Assembly (NCBI GenBank): GCA_025056255.1
Contig: JANWVT010000009.1
Coordinates: 62,001-126,000, forward strand
Direction: 5' to 3'
DNA from: Bernardetiaceae bacterium
Lineage (GTDB): Bacteria; Bacteroidota; Bacteroidia; Cytophagales; Thermoflexibacteraceae
DNA length: 64,000 bases
Shown: in pieces, positions 16,365-24,840 of the stretch
How positions within the stretch are numbered: position 1 is the first letter of the stretch
How the letters are laid out: each line of letters starts with the position of its first letter
Program-made: the position numbers and the translations under genes
Notes under the pieces: model-generated
What the model was told of the DNA's origin: nothing
Seen by the model: the letters and a program-made list of their open reading frames with translations, nothing else
The model's database searches: none

Positions 16365-17414
16365 TCAATGGTGAGCTGCCTCGTGATGATGCTCATGTTC
16401 TTCAACAGCCAAGCCAATAAACAAGGCAGAGAGTAGCGTAAAAATATATGCTTGTAAAGCAGCCACGAATAGCTCCAAAAAGGTAATGGCTACCACTACA
16501 AAACCCACAGGCAAGCCCAGTAAAGCATTTTTGAAAATAAAAATGAAACTTACCAAGCAAAGAATCACAATGTGCCCAGCTGTGATATTAGCAAAAAGAC
16601 GTATCATAAGGGCAAATGGCTTGGTCAAAATGCCTATGAGCTCTACGGGAATCATAATAATGAGCATGAGCTTGGGAACACCCGGCATGGCAAAAATATG
16701 CTTCCAGTAGTCTTTGTTACCTGAAACATTGGTGATAATAGCTGTAAAAGCTGCTAATGTAAGGGTGAAAGCAATATTGCCTGATGCATTGGCACCAGTG
16801 GGAATCAGCCCCAATAAATTATTGACCCAAATGAAAAAGAACAGCGTCATTAAGTAGGGCAAATAGGTCTTGTACTTTTTCTCTCCAATATTGGGAATAA
16901 TCACATCGTCGCGAACAAAAAGGACAATTGGTTCTATAAAAGCCTGCAAACCGCTTGGTGCTTGCCCAGGACGCTTCTCATAGGCTTTGGCTACCGAAAT
17001 AAAAATGCTCACCAAAATGATGCAAGCAACAAACATAGAAGCCACGTTTTTAGTAAACGATAGGTCGATTACTTTTTTGCCATTTGCTTCTCGGATATGT
17101 CCATGTTCGAGGCGATAGACGCGGTCGCCGCGAACAACTTGCTGCTCGCCATGATGAAATTCGCTGGAAAGAAAAACATCGACATGTCCTTCGGTTATCA
17201 GAATCACTGGCAAAGGAAGCGATACATGCACTACCGTCCCATCGCTTTTTTTGTAATCAAAAAAATGCCAGTCATATGCATCTCCAATGTGGTGAAGAAT
17301 CATGTCTTTGGGCGAAAAGGCATCGGTATCTTGATGCTCGCCCTTGGCAAAAACAGTGCTGGTATAAGCTATTAAGCAGCTGGCTATCAGTAGGTTACGT
17401 AAAGTTTTACACAT
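16365..17414 (-). CDS. atpB: ATP synthase Fo subunit a
   Basis: 349 residues. A signal-like N-terminus and a soluble region of about 110 residues rich in His and charged residues come before the membrane part, as is usual in Bacteroidota subunit a. The conserved proton-channel Arg is in MIRLFANITAGH (near residue 270). The protein ends in a His-rich tail (EEHEHHHEAAHH). It forms the two half-channels next to the c ring. Its start overlaps the stop of the preceding small membrane protein by 8 bp. Confidence 0.97.
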   Translation of the reverse strand: MCKTLRNLLIASCLIAYTSTVFAKGEHQDTDAFSPKDMILHHIGDAYDWHFFDYKKSDGTVVHVSLPLPVILITEGHVDVFLSSEFHHGEQQVVRGDRVYRLEHGHIREANGKKVIDLSFTKNVASMFVACIILVSIFISVAKAYEKRPGQAPSGLQAFIEPIVLFVRDDVIIPNIGEKKYKTYLPYLMTLFFFIWVNNLLGLIPTGANASGNIAFTLTLAAFTAIITNVSGNKDYWKHIFAMPGVPKLMLIIMIPVELIGILTKPFALMIRLFANITAGHIVILCLVSFIFIFKNALLGLPVGFVVVAITFLELFVAALQAYIFTLLSALFIGLAVEEHEHHHEAAHH

Positions 17415-17805
17415 CTTTTTTATCCGCCTTTCCGGAATTTTGGCGCAAGTTAGATATCAATGATTTAATTTCAAAAGCAGTAAAGAGGAAATACATAACA
17501 AAGAAAGTAACAGTAAAGTGCCAACGCATGGTAGGTTCTTTCTCATACCAAAAAAATATGCCTAAAATGACTGCCGACACAAACAAGCGCACCGCTGTTG
17601 CACCCAGTGTATAATTAGGAAAGTCTAAGGGAGCATGCTTGCTCTGGTATAGCAGGTAGTAGGTGAGCAGTGTGATAACAAAAAAGTAGCCCAACAAATA
17701 CCACGAATAGGCAACAATCCACTGTGCTTGCCACAAGCCCAAAAGCACCATGGTGCCGGCACACAATAGGGTAAGCAACAAAAGACTTTTAATGAAAGAT
17801 TTCAT
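17407..17805 (-). CDS. Small membrane protein of the ATP synthase operon (AtpI-like position)
   Basis: 132 residues with about four hydrophobic segments (about 7-27, 30-52, 68-85, 95-115) and a charged C-terminal tail. No catalytic motif is seen. It stands between AtpZ and subunit a, the place where AtpI-type assembly factors are encoded; these help build the c ring in other bacteria. I assign it by position and topology only. It overlaps atpB by 8 bp, so translational coupling is likely. Confidence 0.75.
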   Translation of the reverse strand: MKSFIKSLLLLTLLCAGTMVLLGLWQAQWIVAYSWYLLGYFFVITLLTYYLLYQSKHAPLDFPNYTLGATAVRLFVSAVILGIFFWYEKEPTMRWHFTVTFFVMYFLFTAFEIKSLISNLRQNSGKADKKDV

Positions 17806-17820
17806 TGAGCAAATCGAGTT

Positions 17821-18042
17821 CTAAGATTGGCTTTTCATCAGGTTGCGCAAAATGTGGAACAGAGCAGCAAACAAGCAGATCATCATACTTACCATTGTGC
17901 CCAACGACTTTGGCAAAAGCCACTCGCGGTCTATCCAGCGCCCTACCCAGTAGCCCAGCAAGAGCGCACCTGCCAACTCAAAAGCCATACTTGAATATCG
18001 GAGGTACGGATTAAGCTGTTTTTGTGGTTTGCTTGAGCCCAT
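17821..18042 (-). CDS. AtpZ/AtpI-family protein
   Basis: 73 residues with two membrane spans (about 17-36 and 47-66). NPYLRYSSMAFELAGALLLG and GYWVGRWID, with a Gly-rich first helix, are the family hallmark of the gene 1 product of F-type ATPase operons (PF09527). Members are thought to help ATP synthase assembly or carry Mg/Ca. The chosen start overlaps the end of the bactofilin gene by 32 bp; a later Met would lose the conserved NPYLRYS segment. Confidence 0.85.
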   Translation of the reverse strand: MGSSKPQKQLNPYLRYSSMAFELAGALLLGYWVGRWIDREWLLPKSLGTMVSMMICLFAALFHILRNLMKSQS

Positions 18043-18433
18043 CTTCTATTTTGGGTGTTTTGTTGCTTTCGCCCATTTTACAGGTGCCGTTGAATTTAGC
18101 GCCGTTCTCTATTACTAACTTAGCAGTGTAAATTTCCCCTGTCACTACAGCAGTGGCTTTTAGAATTAGCACCTCGCTAATTTCCAAAGTGCCTTTTATT
18201 TCGCCTTCTATTTCTGCATTCTGCGCGTAGATGTTTCCTTCTAAAAAAGAGCCTTGCCCAGTGGCTAATTTTTGTTTGCATTTGATATTGCCTTTTATCG
18301 AACCGTCTATGCGGATATTGCCCAGTGTTTCTATGTCACCAGTAATGTGGGTACCCTTGCCAATAATGTTAGCTATGGTGCTAATGTTTTCTTGTACCTT
18401 GCGCTCTTCTTTAGGTGTGTTGAATATTGCCAT
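18011..18433 (-). CDS. Bactofilin
   Basis: 140 residues from the ATG ending at 18433 (MAIFNTPKEER); the longer frame reaches back into the M23 gene and has no family match there. The core (about 25-115) is a right-handed beta-helix of repeated short strands: GKGTHITGDIETLGNIRIDG, SIKGNIKCKQKL, EGNIYAQNAEIEGEIKGTLE, VTGEIYTAKLVIENGAKFNG. Bactofilins (PF04519) polymerise into filaments at the inner membrane and often place cell-wall enzymes. Here the gene starts 16 bp after an M23 peptidase gene, a common pairing that suggests the two work together on cell shape. Confidence 0.93.
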   Translation of the reverse strand: MAIFNTPKEERKVQENISTIANIIGKGTHITGDIETLGNIRIDGSIKGNIKCKQKLATGQGSFLEGNIYAQNAEIEGEIKGTLEISEVLILKATAVVTGEIYTAKLVIENGAKFNGTCKMGESNKTPKIEDGLKQTTKTA

Positions 18434-18449
18434 AGGTTTCAATTTTTTG

Positions 18450-19307
18450 TTAAAAAGAGATATATTCTTCTGGATTAACTGGTTTGCCATTGTGCCATAG
18501 CTCAAAGTGCAGATGCGGACCGTCGGTGAGCTCGCCGGTATTGCCAATGATGGCGATGATGTCACCGGCGCGCACTCGGTCGCCTACCTTCCGCAACAAC
18601 ACTGAGTTGTGTTTGTAGAAAGAAACTAATTGGTTAGCGTGTTGAATACCAATGGTATAGCCCGAATCTTGCGTCCAAGAAGCAATCAGCACTGTTCCGT
18701 CGGCAATGGCTTTAATGGGCTCGTTCTTTCGGGCAACGATATCTACGCCATAATGACGCCTGTCGGGTTCAAATTTGCCCAAAAGCACTCCTTTAAGCGG
18801 CGTAAAAAAAACGATATTTTTTAGTGCCACAGCCGTGCTGTTGCGAGCTGGCTGGTCGGCAACGGCTTCTTGTTCAAACTGGCTGCGAAACGCCGAGTCT
18901 ACTGCTGTTATTTTGGCTACCTCTTCAATGTTGACCTTGTTTTTGTTAGAAGATGCACTCCCTTTTTTGTCTACCTCATAGGGCGACTCGCCCTGCAACA
19001 CCAGCTTGAGGTCGTTAATGTACCGGTCGCGTATTTGCAGCGCTTCTGCAAGGGAGTCTATGCTCATGGAAAGTTGCACTACTTGGCGGTCAATTTCCGA
19101 TTCGCTTTGCCGAAAAGAGGTAACATAGCTAATAAGCTGATAACTTATCCAACTCATCAGAAAACAAACCAACATCATCACCACAACACCCACCAATACA
19201 TAAGAGCCTGTGAACCGCATGCTAAATCGGGGGGCAAGCGTTTCTTCGTCGCGGATAATGAGCAACAACCGATGCGAGAGTCGGTCGTATATAGTTTTTC
19301 TATTCAA
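18450..19307 (-). CDS. Membrane-anchored M23 peptidase
   Basis: 285 residues. One membrane span at about 30-52 is followed by a coiled-coil-like linker (about 55-95), then the lysostaphin-type domain (about 165-285). Zinc ligands fit HYGVDI (H and D of the first motif) and HLHFELW (the HxH motif), with the first-domain block KNEPIKAIADGTVLIASW. Such enzymes cut peptide cross-links of peptidoglycan in the periplasm. The gene is the first of the ten-gene minus-strand unit that runs through bactofilin into the ATP synthase genes. Confidence 0.93.
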   Translation of the reverse strand: MNRKTIYDRLSHRLLLIIRDEETLAPRFSMRFTGSYVLVGVVVMMLVCFLMSWISYQLISYVTSFRQSESEIDRQVVQLSMSIDSLAEALQIRDRYINDLKLVLQGESPYEVDKKGSASSNKNKVNIEEVAKITAVDSAFRSQFEQEAVADQPARNSTAVALKNIVFFTPLKGVLLGKFEPDRRHYGVDIVARKNEPIKAIADGTVLIASWTQDSGYTIGIQHANQLVSFYKHNSVLLRKVGDRVRAGDIIAIIGNTGELTDGPHLHFELWHNGKPVNPEEYISF

Positions 19308-19327
19308 CTATATGGCTTCGTTTTTCT

Positions 19328-19336
19328 GCAAAGGTA
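19328..19336 (-). promoter_or_regulatory. Candidate -7 element for the M23-bactofilin-ATP synthase operon
   Basis: On the minus strand TACCTTTGC matches the TAnnTTTG consensus and lies 20 bp before the M23 start codon. The upstream TTG is not found at the expected spacing, so support is partial. Confidence 0.4.
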
Positions 19337-19462
19337 GGGTTTTTATTTTGGTTTACGTCGAGTTCTGATACCATCGTTTTTGCTATTTTTGCTGAGCACA
19401 TTGCCGAAAAATATTATTCAAACACGCCTACTTTGCATTTTGCTTATAGTTAGCTCTTTTCC

Positions 19463-21670
19463 ATGTATTATCATCGTTTTCAGTATTTATTCTTTCTAAG
19501 TGGAGTAGCGCTATTGTTTTTGCTGAGCGCATGTCAGGTATATCATGACACTACGGCGCGGTTCAATGCTTATTTTCTTGCCAAAGAAAAGATGCTGGAA
19601 GTAGAAGCAGCCCTGTTGGCAGCTGCCCCACAAGATTATAATGATGTGCTCATGGTACTTCCGCGAATTGACTCGGCATCGGGCGCCTCGCAAAAAGCTG
19701 AGCTCGAGTACGTGATTGAAAAAGCTTCGCTACCTATTAAACTACACGAGCGAAGTAAATGGGTAGACGATTGCTACTTGCTGATAGGCAAAGCACGTTT
19801 GTACATGGGCGATTTTCGCAATGCGGCTACCACATTCCGGTATGTTAATACCAAAAGCCCTGACCCCGATGCGCGGCATACAGCATTGGTTTGGCTGCAA
19901 AGACTTTTCATAGAACAAAACAATAGCAAGGACGCGCTCTACACCGCCGAATACCTTAGCAAAGACGAGAACCCGATTAATAACGACAACGCACGCGATT
20001 TTTACCTGAATATGGCGCATTACTACCGACTGGCGCAAGACCTTCCTCGAACCGCCGCCTATTTGGAAAAAGCACTTCCTTACATCACTAATAAAGAAAT
20101 GCGCATCAAAGCGTTGTTTATTATTGCCCAAATCAGCCAAAAACTCAACAAGCCCGAAAAGGCATACCAATACTACAGCCAACTGACACGCAGCAATCCG
20201 CCCTACGAAATTTTATTTTTGTCGCAACTCTACACCACCAGTGCGGTTGATATGACCGATGCAGCCGCTGTTAGTAAAGCCGACAAGACCCTGCGCTCGC
20301 TGCTGAAAGACCCTAAAAATGCAGAGTACAAAGACCGCATTTGGTTTGAAATTGGCAACTTCGAATCCCGACGCGGACATTTGCCTCAAGCCTTGAAAGC
20401 ATACCAAGAATCGCTTGCAGCAGCCTCCCAACCTCAGCAAAAAGCTAATACCTATTTGCAACTGGGCAAGTTATACTACGAGGCACTGCAAGACTATGCC
20501 AAAGCAGCTCTTTATTACGACAGCGCCTCACAAACTTTACCTCCTACTGCCTCAGAGTTGGAGGCTGTCAAAAATCGGGCAGCTATTTTACAAGAATTTG
20601 CCGAACAGCAAGCTAAAGTAAAAAATGCCGAACGACTGCTACAATTGTTTGTAATGAACGAGGAAGAGCGTCGAAAATTCCTTGAAAAAGAAATAGCAGC
20701 TGAAAAAACAGTCATTGACCAACAGCAAGCAGCCATGCAGCAGAGTGCTAATCACACGGGCGGAGGAGTTCCACCCGCCGGCAACAATTTGTTGGCGCCT
20801 GTAACAACAGCGGCTACATGGTATTTCTACAACGTGCAAGCTGTTGCCAACGGTAGAACCGCATTTGCACGTACATGGGGAAACATCCCGTTGGCTGACA
20901 ACTGGCGAGTTTCTGACAAAGTGCGCGAAGCTCAACCCGATGAAATAGTGCGGTCAGCTAACCAAGAAGGCAAAGCCGGCAGAACAACTTCCGAATCCCC
21001 TCCCGACCGCTACGCCTCAGTAAAATCTTTGGAAAGCCGCTTAGCAGAAATCCCTACTACCGAAGAACAAGTCGAACAACTGCGTTTGCAATTAGCCGAA
21101 GCGCTTTACCAAACTGGAAAACTTTATTTTCAAGTATTGGGTGAGCCTGATAAGGCACATGCAGACTTAGCACGCTTCCTACAACTTGCGCCGCGCCATC
21201 CGAAAGTACCAGAGGTGCTCTATACCATCGTTCGCTTGTGTAATGACCAAGCCAACTGTCAGGCAGCGGCATACAAGCAACAATTATTGGAGCAATACCC
21301 TGAGTCTTCGTATGCACAACTGCTTAGCAAGTCAGCTGAAAACAACACCGACAAAACTACTGGCAATACTTTGCCAATAGTTGCTGATGAGGCAGTTAGC
21401 CAAGCATATGCCCAAGCCTACGAATCGTACAGAAACGGGCAATATGCGCAAGCATTAGAACAACTCAGGCAATTTGAAGCTCGCTATCCGGGTAATGCGT
21501 TGAGTGAGCAAACTACTATGCTGAAAATTTTGTCGCAATTAGCCTTAACTCCTACCTCTTTACAAGTTGAAAACGAATTGAAAAACTTTATTGCTGTTGC
21601 CCGCCAACCCGAATTAGTGCAAATGGCAAAAGTAGTACTCCAAAAAATAGCAGAACGCAAACAACCATGA
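19463..21670 (+). CDS. sprE: Type IX secretion system lipoprotein SprE/PorW
   Basis: 735 residues with a lipoprotein signal ending at LLSAC. The family start TTARFNAYFLAKEKMLEVE, the block ERSKWVDDCYLLIGKARLYMGDF, and the later WYFYNVQAVANGRTAFARTWGNIPLADNWR segment (near 450) are what I know from SprE (gliding motility) and PorW (gingipain secretion). TPR repeats fill about 100-380 and 560-720. PorW/SprE sits under the outer membrane and is needed for type IX secretion and, in gliding species, motility. The last four bases (ATGA) overlap the start of the next gene, so the two are translationally coupled. Confidence 0.88.
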   Translation: MYYHRFQYLFFLSGVALLFLLSACQVYHDTTARFNAYFLAKEKMLEVEAALLAAAPQDYNDVLMVLPRIDSASGASQKAELEYVIEKASLPIKLHERSKWVDDCYLLIGKARLYMGDFRNAATTFRYVNTKSPDPDARHTALVWLQRLFIEQNNSKDALYTAEYLSKDENPINNDNARDFYLNMAHYYRLAQDLPRTAAYLEKALPYITNKEMRIKALFIIAQISQKLNKPEKAYQYYSQLTRSNPPYEILFLSQLYTTSAVDMTDAAAVSKADKTLRSLLKDPKNAEYKDRIWFEIGNFESRRGHLPQALKAYQESLAAASQPQQKANTYLQLGKLYYEALQDYAKAALYYDSASQTLPPTASELEAVKNRAAILQEFAEQQAKVKNAERLLQLFVMNEEERRKFLEKEIAAEKTVIDQQQAAMQQSANHTGGGVPPAGNNLLAPVTTAATWYFYNVQAVANGRTAFARTWGNIPLADNWRVSDKVREAQPDEIVRSANQEGKAGRTTSESPPDRYASVKSLESRLAEIPTTEEQVEQLRLQLAEALYQTGKLYFQVLGEPDKAHADLARFLQLAPRHPKVPEVLYTIVRLCNDQANCQAAAYKQQLLEQYPESSYAQLLSKSAENNTDKTTGNTLPIVADEAVSQAYAQAYESYRNGQYAQALEQLRQFEARYPGNALSEQTTMLKILSQLALTPTSLQVENELKNFIAVARQPELVQMAKVVLQKIAERKQP

Positions 21671-22350
21671 ACCGCACCATTGTAGCTATTGTTCCCATGC
21701 GCCACCACAGCGAGCGCGTGCCGGGAAAAAACTATCGCTCCTTTAACGGAAAACCGCTGTTTCACTACATAACAGCCAATCTGCTGCAAGTGCCAGCTAT
21801 CACAAAAGTAGTGATTGATACCGACAGCCCCGTGATTATGGACTACGCACGCCGACACTTTCCGCAAGTGCTGCTCTTAGAAAGACCCGCACACTTGCGC
21901 GACGGCTCTATTCCTATGAATGATGTGCTGCTGCACGTAGTAAGCCAAGTGCACGCCGATTTTTATTTGCAAACACACAGCACAAATCCCTTGTTAAGCG
22001 CCTCCACTATCCAAAAAGCAGTAGATATATTTCTCAGGCAGTTTCCCATTTACGATTCTTTATTTTCCGTAACTCGCCTGCAAACGCGCTTGTGGGATGG
22101 ATTGGCTCGGGCTATTAATCACAATCCGAACATATTGCTGCGCACACAAGACCTGCCGCCGGTTTACGAAGAGAATTCTTGTTTGTATCTGTTCGACAAA
22201 AAAATACTCACTGAACGACACAACCGAATTGGCAATCGCCCTTATTTACTGGAAATCCCTAAACACGAAGCATTAGATATTGATGAAGAAATTGACTTTA
22301 CAGTGGCTGAAATGGTTTATCGCGCAGTCTACGGTACAAATGAAACGTGA
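21667..22350 (+). CDS. Acylneuraminate cytidylyltransferase-family protein
   Basis: 227 residues. IVPMRHHSERVPGKNYRSFNGKPLF near the N-terminus is the nucleotide-binding signature of CMP-sugar synthetases (NeuA/KdsB fold), and the later YLQTHSTNPLL and EALDIDEEIDF blocks bind metal and close the site. Related enzymes activate sialic, pseudaminic or legionaminic acids with CTP for surface glycans; the exact sugar is not clear and no synthesis genes are beside it. The gene overlaps sprE by four bases, which hints at a link between the secretion system and a surface sugar. Confidence 0.85.
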   Translation: MNRTIVAIVPMRHHSERVPGKNYRSFNGKPLFHYITANLLQVPAITKVVIDTDSPVIMDYARRHFPQVLLLERPAHLRDGSIPMNDVLLHVVSQVHADFYLQTHSTNPLLSASTIQKAVDIFLRQFPIYDSLFSVTRLQTRLWDGLARAINHNPNILLRTQDLPPVYEENSCLYLFDKKILTERHNRIGNRPYLLEIPKHEALDIDEEIDFTVAEMVYRAVYGTNET

Positions 22351-22355
22351 AGTCA

Positions 22356-24230
22356 TTAAGCCCATTCTGCCAGCTCCAGCCAGCGCATGGTTTTTTCTTC
22401 TATCAGCAAGGTAAGTTCTTGCAGGCGCTTGCCCCAGCGGGCAAAGTCTTCTGCCGTACCTTTGCCCGCGCTAAGCAGGTTTTCAATGTCGGTTTTTTCC
22501 TGCTCCAAAGCAGCTATTTCACCTTCTAATTGTTCGTATTCTTGCTTTTCCTTGAAACTTAGGCGACGTTTGTCGCCTGTTGATTTGCCGGCAGTAGCGG
22601 CAAGGGGAGCTTTGAGGTTTTTTTCTTGCAAAAGAGCTTTTTCTGCTTGTTCCTCAGCCAATCGGTTGCGGTAGTCGGTATAATTGCCGGGGAAGTCGCG
22701 CACAATGCCGTTGCCTTCGAATACGAACAGATGTTCTACCAAGCGGTCTAAAAAGTAGCGGTCGTGGGAAACAACCAGCAAACAACCGCCAAAATTTGCC
22801 AGAAAGTCTTCCAAAATATTGAGCGTCAAGATGTCCAAATCGTTGGTGGGTTCGTCCAATATCAGGAAGTTGGGGTTTTTCATTAGCACGTGCAGTAGTT
22901 GCAGGCGGCGTTTTTCCCCACCGCTCAGCCGCGAAACGGGTGTGTATTGTACCGAAGGCGGAAATCGGAACAGGCTCAGCAGTTGTGAGGCTGTGATGGT
23001 TTCGCCTGTGCCGGTGGTAATCACTTCGGCAACAGCTTTTACCGAGTCAATAATTCGCAAATCGGGCGGAGCGATGAGTTCTTGTTGGGTGTAGTAGCCG
23101 ATAACGGTATTCTGCCCCATTTCCACCGTGCCTCGGTCGGGTGGTATTTCGCCGGTAAGCAGTTTGAGGAAGGTGGTTTTGCCAACACCGTTTGCGCCGA
23201 CAATGCCTATTTTGTCGCTGCGTCGGAAAGTATAGCTAAAATCTTTTAGGATGATGTTATCGCCAAAAACTTTATCTATATGTGCTACTTCTATGATTTT
23301 TTTACCCTGCCGTGCCATTCCCGCATTGATTTCCACCTTTTTCTCGGGCGCTTTTCCGGCGGCGCGCTCTTTGAGTTCTTCAAAGGCATCTATGCGAAAT
23401 TTTGCTTTGGTTGTACGTGCTTTGGGCTGCCTGCGAATCCATTCCAGTTCGGTGCGCATCAGGTTGCGGGCTTTGTCCACTGCTGCGGCTTCTATTTGCA
23501 TCCGCTCCTCTTTTTTCTCCAAAAAGTAACCGTAGTTACCCGCATAGCGATAGATTTTGCCACCGTCTAATTCCAGCACTGCATTAGCGACGCGGTCTAA
23601 GAAGTAGCGGTCGTGAGTAACTAATAAAATTGTGCGGTTGGCAGTTGCCAGCACACTTTCCAGCCACTCAATTGTATCTACATCTAAGTGGTTGGTTGGT
23701 TCGTCCAATATGATTAGGTCGGCTTCCGACATAAGCAGTTGCGCCAGCGCCAAGCGTTTGCGCTGCCCGCCAGATAGTTGCCAAACGGGTTGCTCTACAT
23801 CGTGCAAACCCAATTTGCCCAAAATTTCTTTGACTTTGTACTCCAACTCCCATGCACCGGGCGTTTCCATTCCTTCCAAGGCTTTTTGCAGTGCAGCATC
23901 ATCACCCTTGCGCATGGCGCGCTCGTATGCCTGCAGGGCAGCCAGTGCTGGATGTTCTGACTGAAATACGGCTTGCCAAACGGTCGCCTGCTCATCAAAA
24001 ACAGGATTTTGGGTCAAATAGCCCATGCGCACCTCTTTTCGGACCGATACAGAGCCTTCGTCGGGCGGAATCAAGCCTGCCAGTATGTTCATCAGAGTGG
24101 TTTTACCCGAACCGTTGACACCTACCAAAGCTACTTTTTCGCCTTGTGAAAGTCCAAAGGTCAGGTTGCGGAACAGCCAGCGCTCGCCGTCAAAGGTTTT
24201 GCCGATGTTATCAGCCGAAATAATATTCAT
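22356..24230 (-). CDS. ABC-F family ATPase (Uup-like)
   Basis: 624 residues with two ATPase domains and no membrane part. First domain: Walker A GVNGSGKTT (about 37-45), signature LSGGQRKRLALAQ, Walker B LIILDEPTNHLD. Second domain: GANGVGKTT (about 345), LSGGEKRRLQLLH, LILDEPTNDLD. The linker between them is Arg/Lys-rich (about 240-310). A C-terminal coiled coil (about 545-620), as in Uup, comes last. ABC-F proteins bind the ribosomal E site and free stalled ribosomes; Uup-type members also affect ribosome assembly and transposon excision. It converges on the cytidylyltransferase gene with 5 bp between them and follows the QueD-like gene. Confidence 0.92.
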   Translation of the reverse strand: MNIISADNIGKTFDGERWLFRNLTFGLSQGEKVALVGVNGSGKTTLMNILAGLIPPDEGSVSVRKEVRMGYLTQNPVFDEQATVWQAVFQSEHPALAALQAYERAMRKGDDAALQKALEGMETPGAWELEYKVKEILGKLGLHDVEQPVWQLSGGQRKRLALAQLLMSEADLIILDEPTNHLDVDTIEWLESVLATANRTILLVTHDRYFLDRVANAVLELDGGKIYRYAGNYGYFLEKKEERMQIEAAAVDKARNLMRTELEWIRRQPKARTTKAKFRIDAFEELKERAAGKAPEKKVEINAGMARQGKKIIEVAHIDKVFGDNIILKDFSYTFRRSDKIGIVGANGVGKTTFLKLLTGEIPPDRGTVEMGQNTVIGYYTQQELIAPPDLRIIDSVKAVAEVITTGTGETITASQLLSLFRFPPSVQYTPVSRLSGGEKRRLQLLHVLMKNPNFLILDEPTNDLDILTLNILEDFLANFGGCLLVVSHDRYFLDRLVEHLFVFEGNGIVRDFPGNYTDYRNRLAEEQAEKALLQEKNLKAPLAATAGKSTGDKRRLSFKEKQEYEQLEGEIAALEQEKTDIENLLSAGKGTAEDFARWGKRLQELTLLIEEKTMRWLELAEWA

Positions 24231-24249
24231 AAAAAGATGATTTTATTGA

Positions 24250-24669
24250 CTATTCGCCCATGTACTCTACAAAGTTTTGATGCGTTTCGTAGAGGGTGAG
24301 CTTGTGCAAGTCGGCGTTGGGGGCTTTTTCTTTGATTTTAGGCGCTAAAATTTTCCAAATTTCCTGCACCAGAATTTCGCAACTGGTCATTTTGCCCTGC
24401 ATGAAGTCCACATCTAAGTTGAGGTTTTTATGGTCTAATTTGTCCACCACTTCGCGCTTGATGAGGTTGCTCAAAGCCTTCAAATCCATGACAAAGCCCG
24501 TTTCAGGGTCGGGTTTGCCCTTTACCGTAACAATCAGCTCAAAATTGTGCCCGTGCCAGTTGGCATTGGCGCAAGGTCCGAACACCTCCGCATTTTTCTC
24601 GGGCGACCAGTTCGGATTGTATAATTTATGTGCAGCATTAAAATGCTCTTTGCGGCAGATGTACACCAT
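24250..24669 (-). CDS. queD: 6-carboxytetrahydropterin synthase (QueD/PTPS family)
   Basis: 139 residues. Zinc ligands are seen in FNAAHKL and HGHNFEL; the catalytic Cys lies in FGPCANANWHGHN, and the Asp-His pair in KLDHKNLN. The final YETHQNFVEY carries the conserved Glu that binds the pterin ring. QueD turns 7,8-dihydroneopterin triphosphate into 6-carboxytetrahydropterin for the tRNA base queuosine; closely related proteins make pyruvoyltetrahydropterin, and the sequence alone does not fully separate them. It stands 19 bp upstream of the ABC-F gene on the same strand. Confidence 0.9.
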   Translation of the reverse strand: MVYICRKEHFNAAHKLYNPNWSPEKNAEVFGPCANANWHGHNFELIVTVKGKPDPETGFVMDLKALSNLIKREVVDKLDHKNLNLDVDFMQGKMTSCEILVQEIWKILAPKIKEKAPNADLHKLTLYETHQNFVEYMGE

Positions 24670-24696
24670 TTCGCTACCTCATTTGAATTTTGCACC

Positions 24697-24705
24697 GCAA
24701 AGTTA
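24697..24705 (-). promoter_or_regulatory. Candidate -7 element upstream of queD
   Basis: On the minus strand TAACTTTGC matches TAnnTTTG, 27 bp before the queD start. At the 19 bp spacing upstream stands CTG in place of TTG, so the promoter match is good but not complete. Confidence 0.5.
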
Positions 24706-24840
24706 GCAGATTGTCAGCAGAATCAGTGGGTTTGCTGCTTACCGACCTCTGCCAAGGCAATTTGCTCATCGGATACAAACAACGCTAAAGGATACCCGCA
24801 GCACCAGCAACTGCCATGTGCAGCTGTTGCGTTGCTTGAT

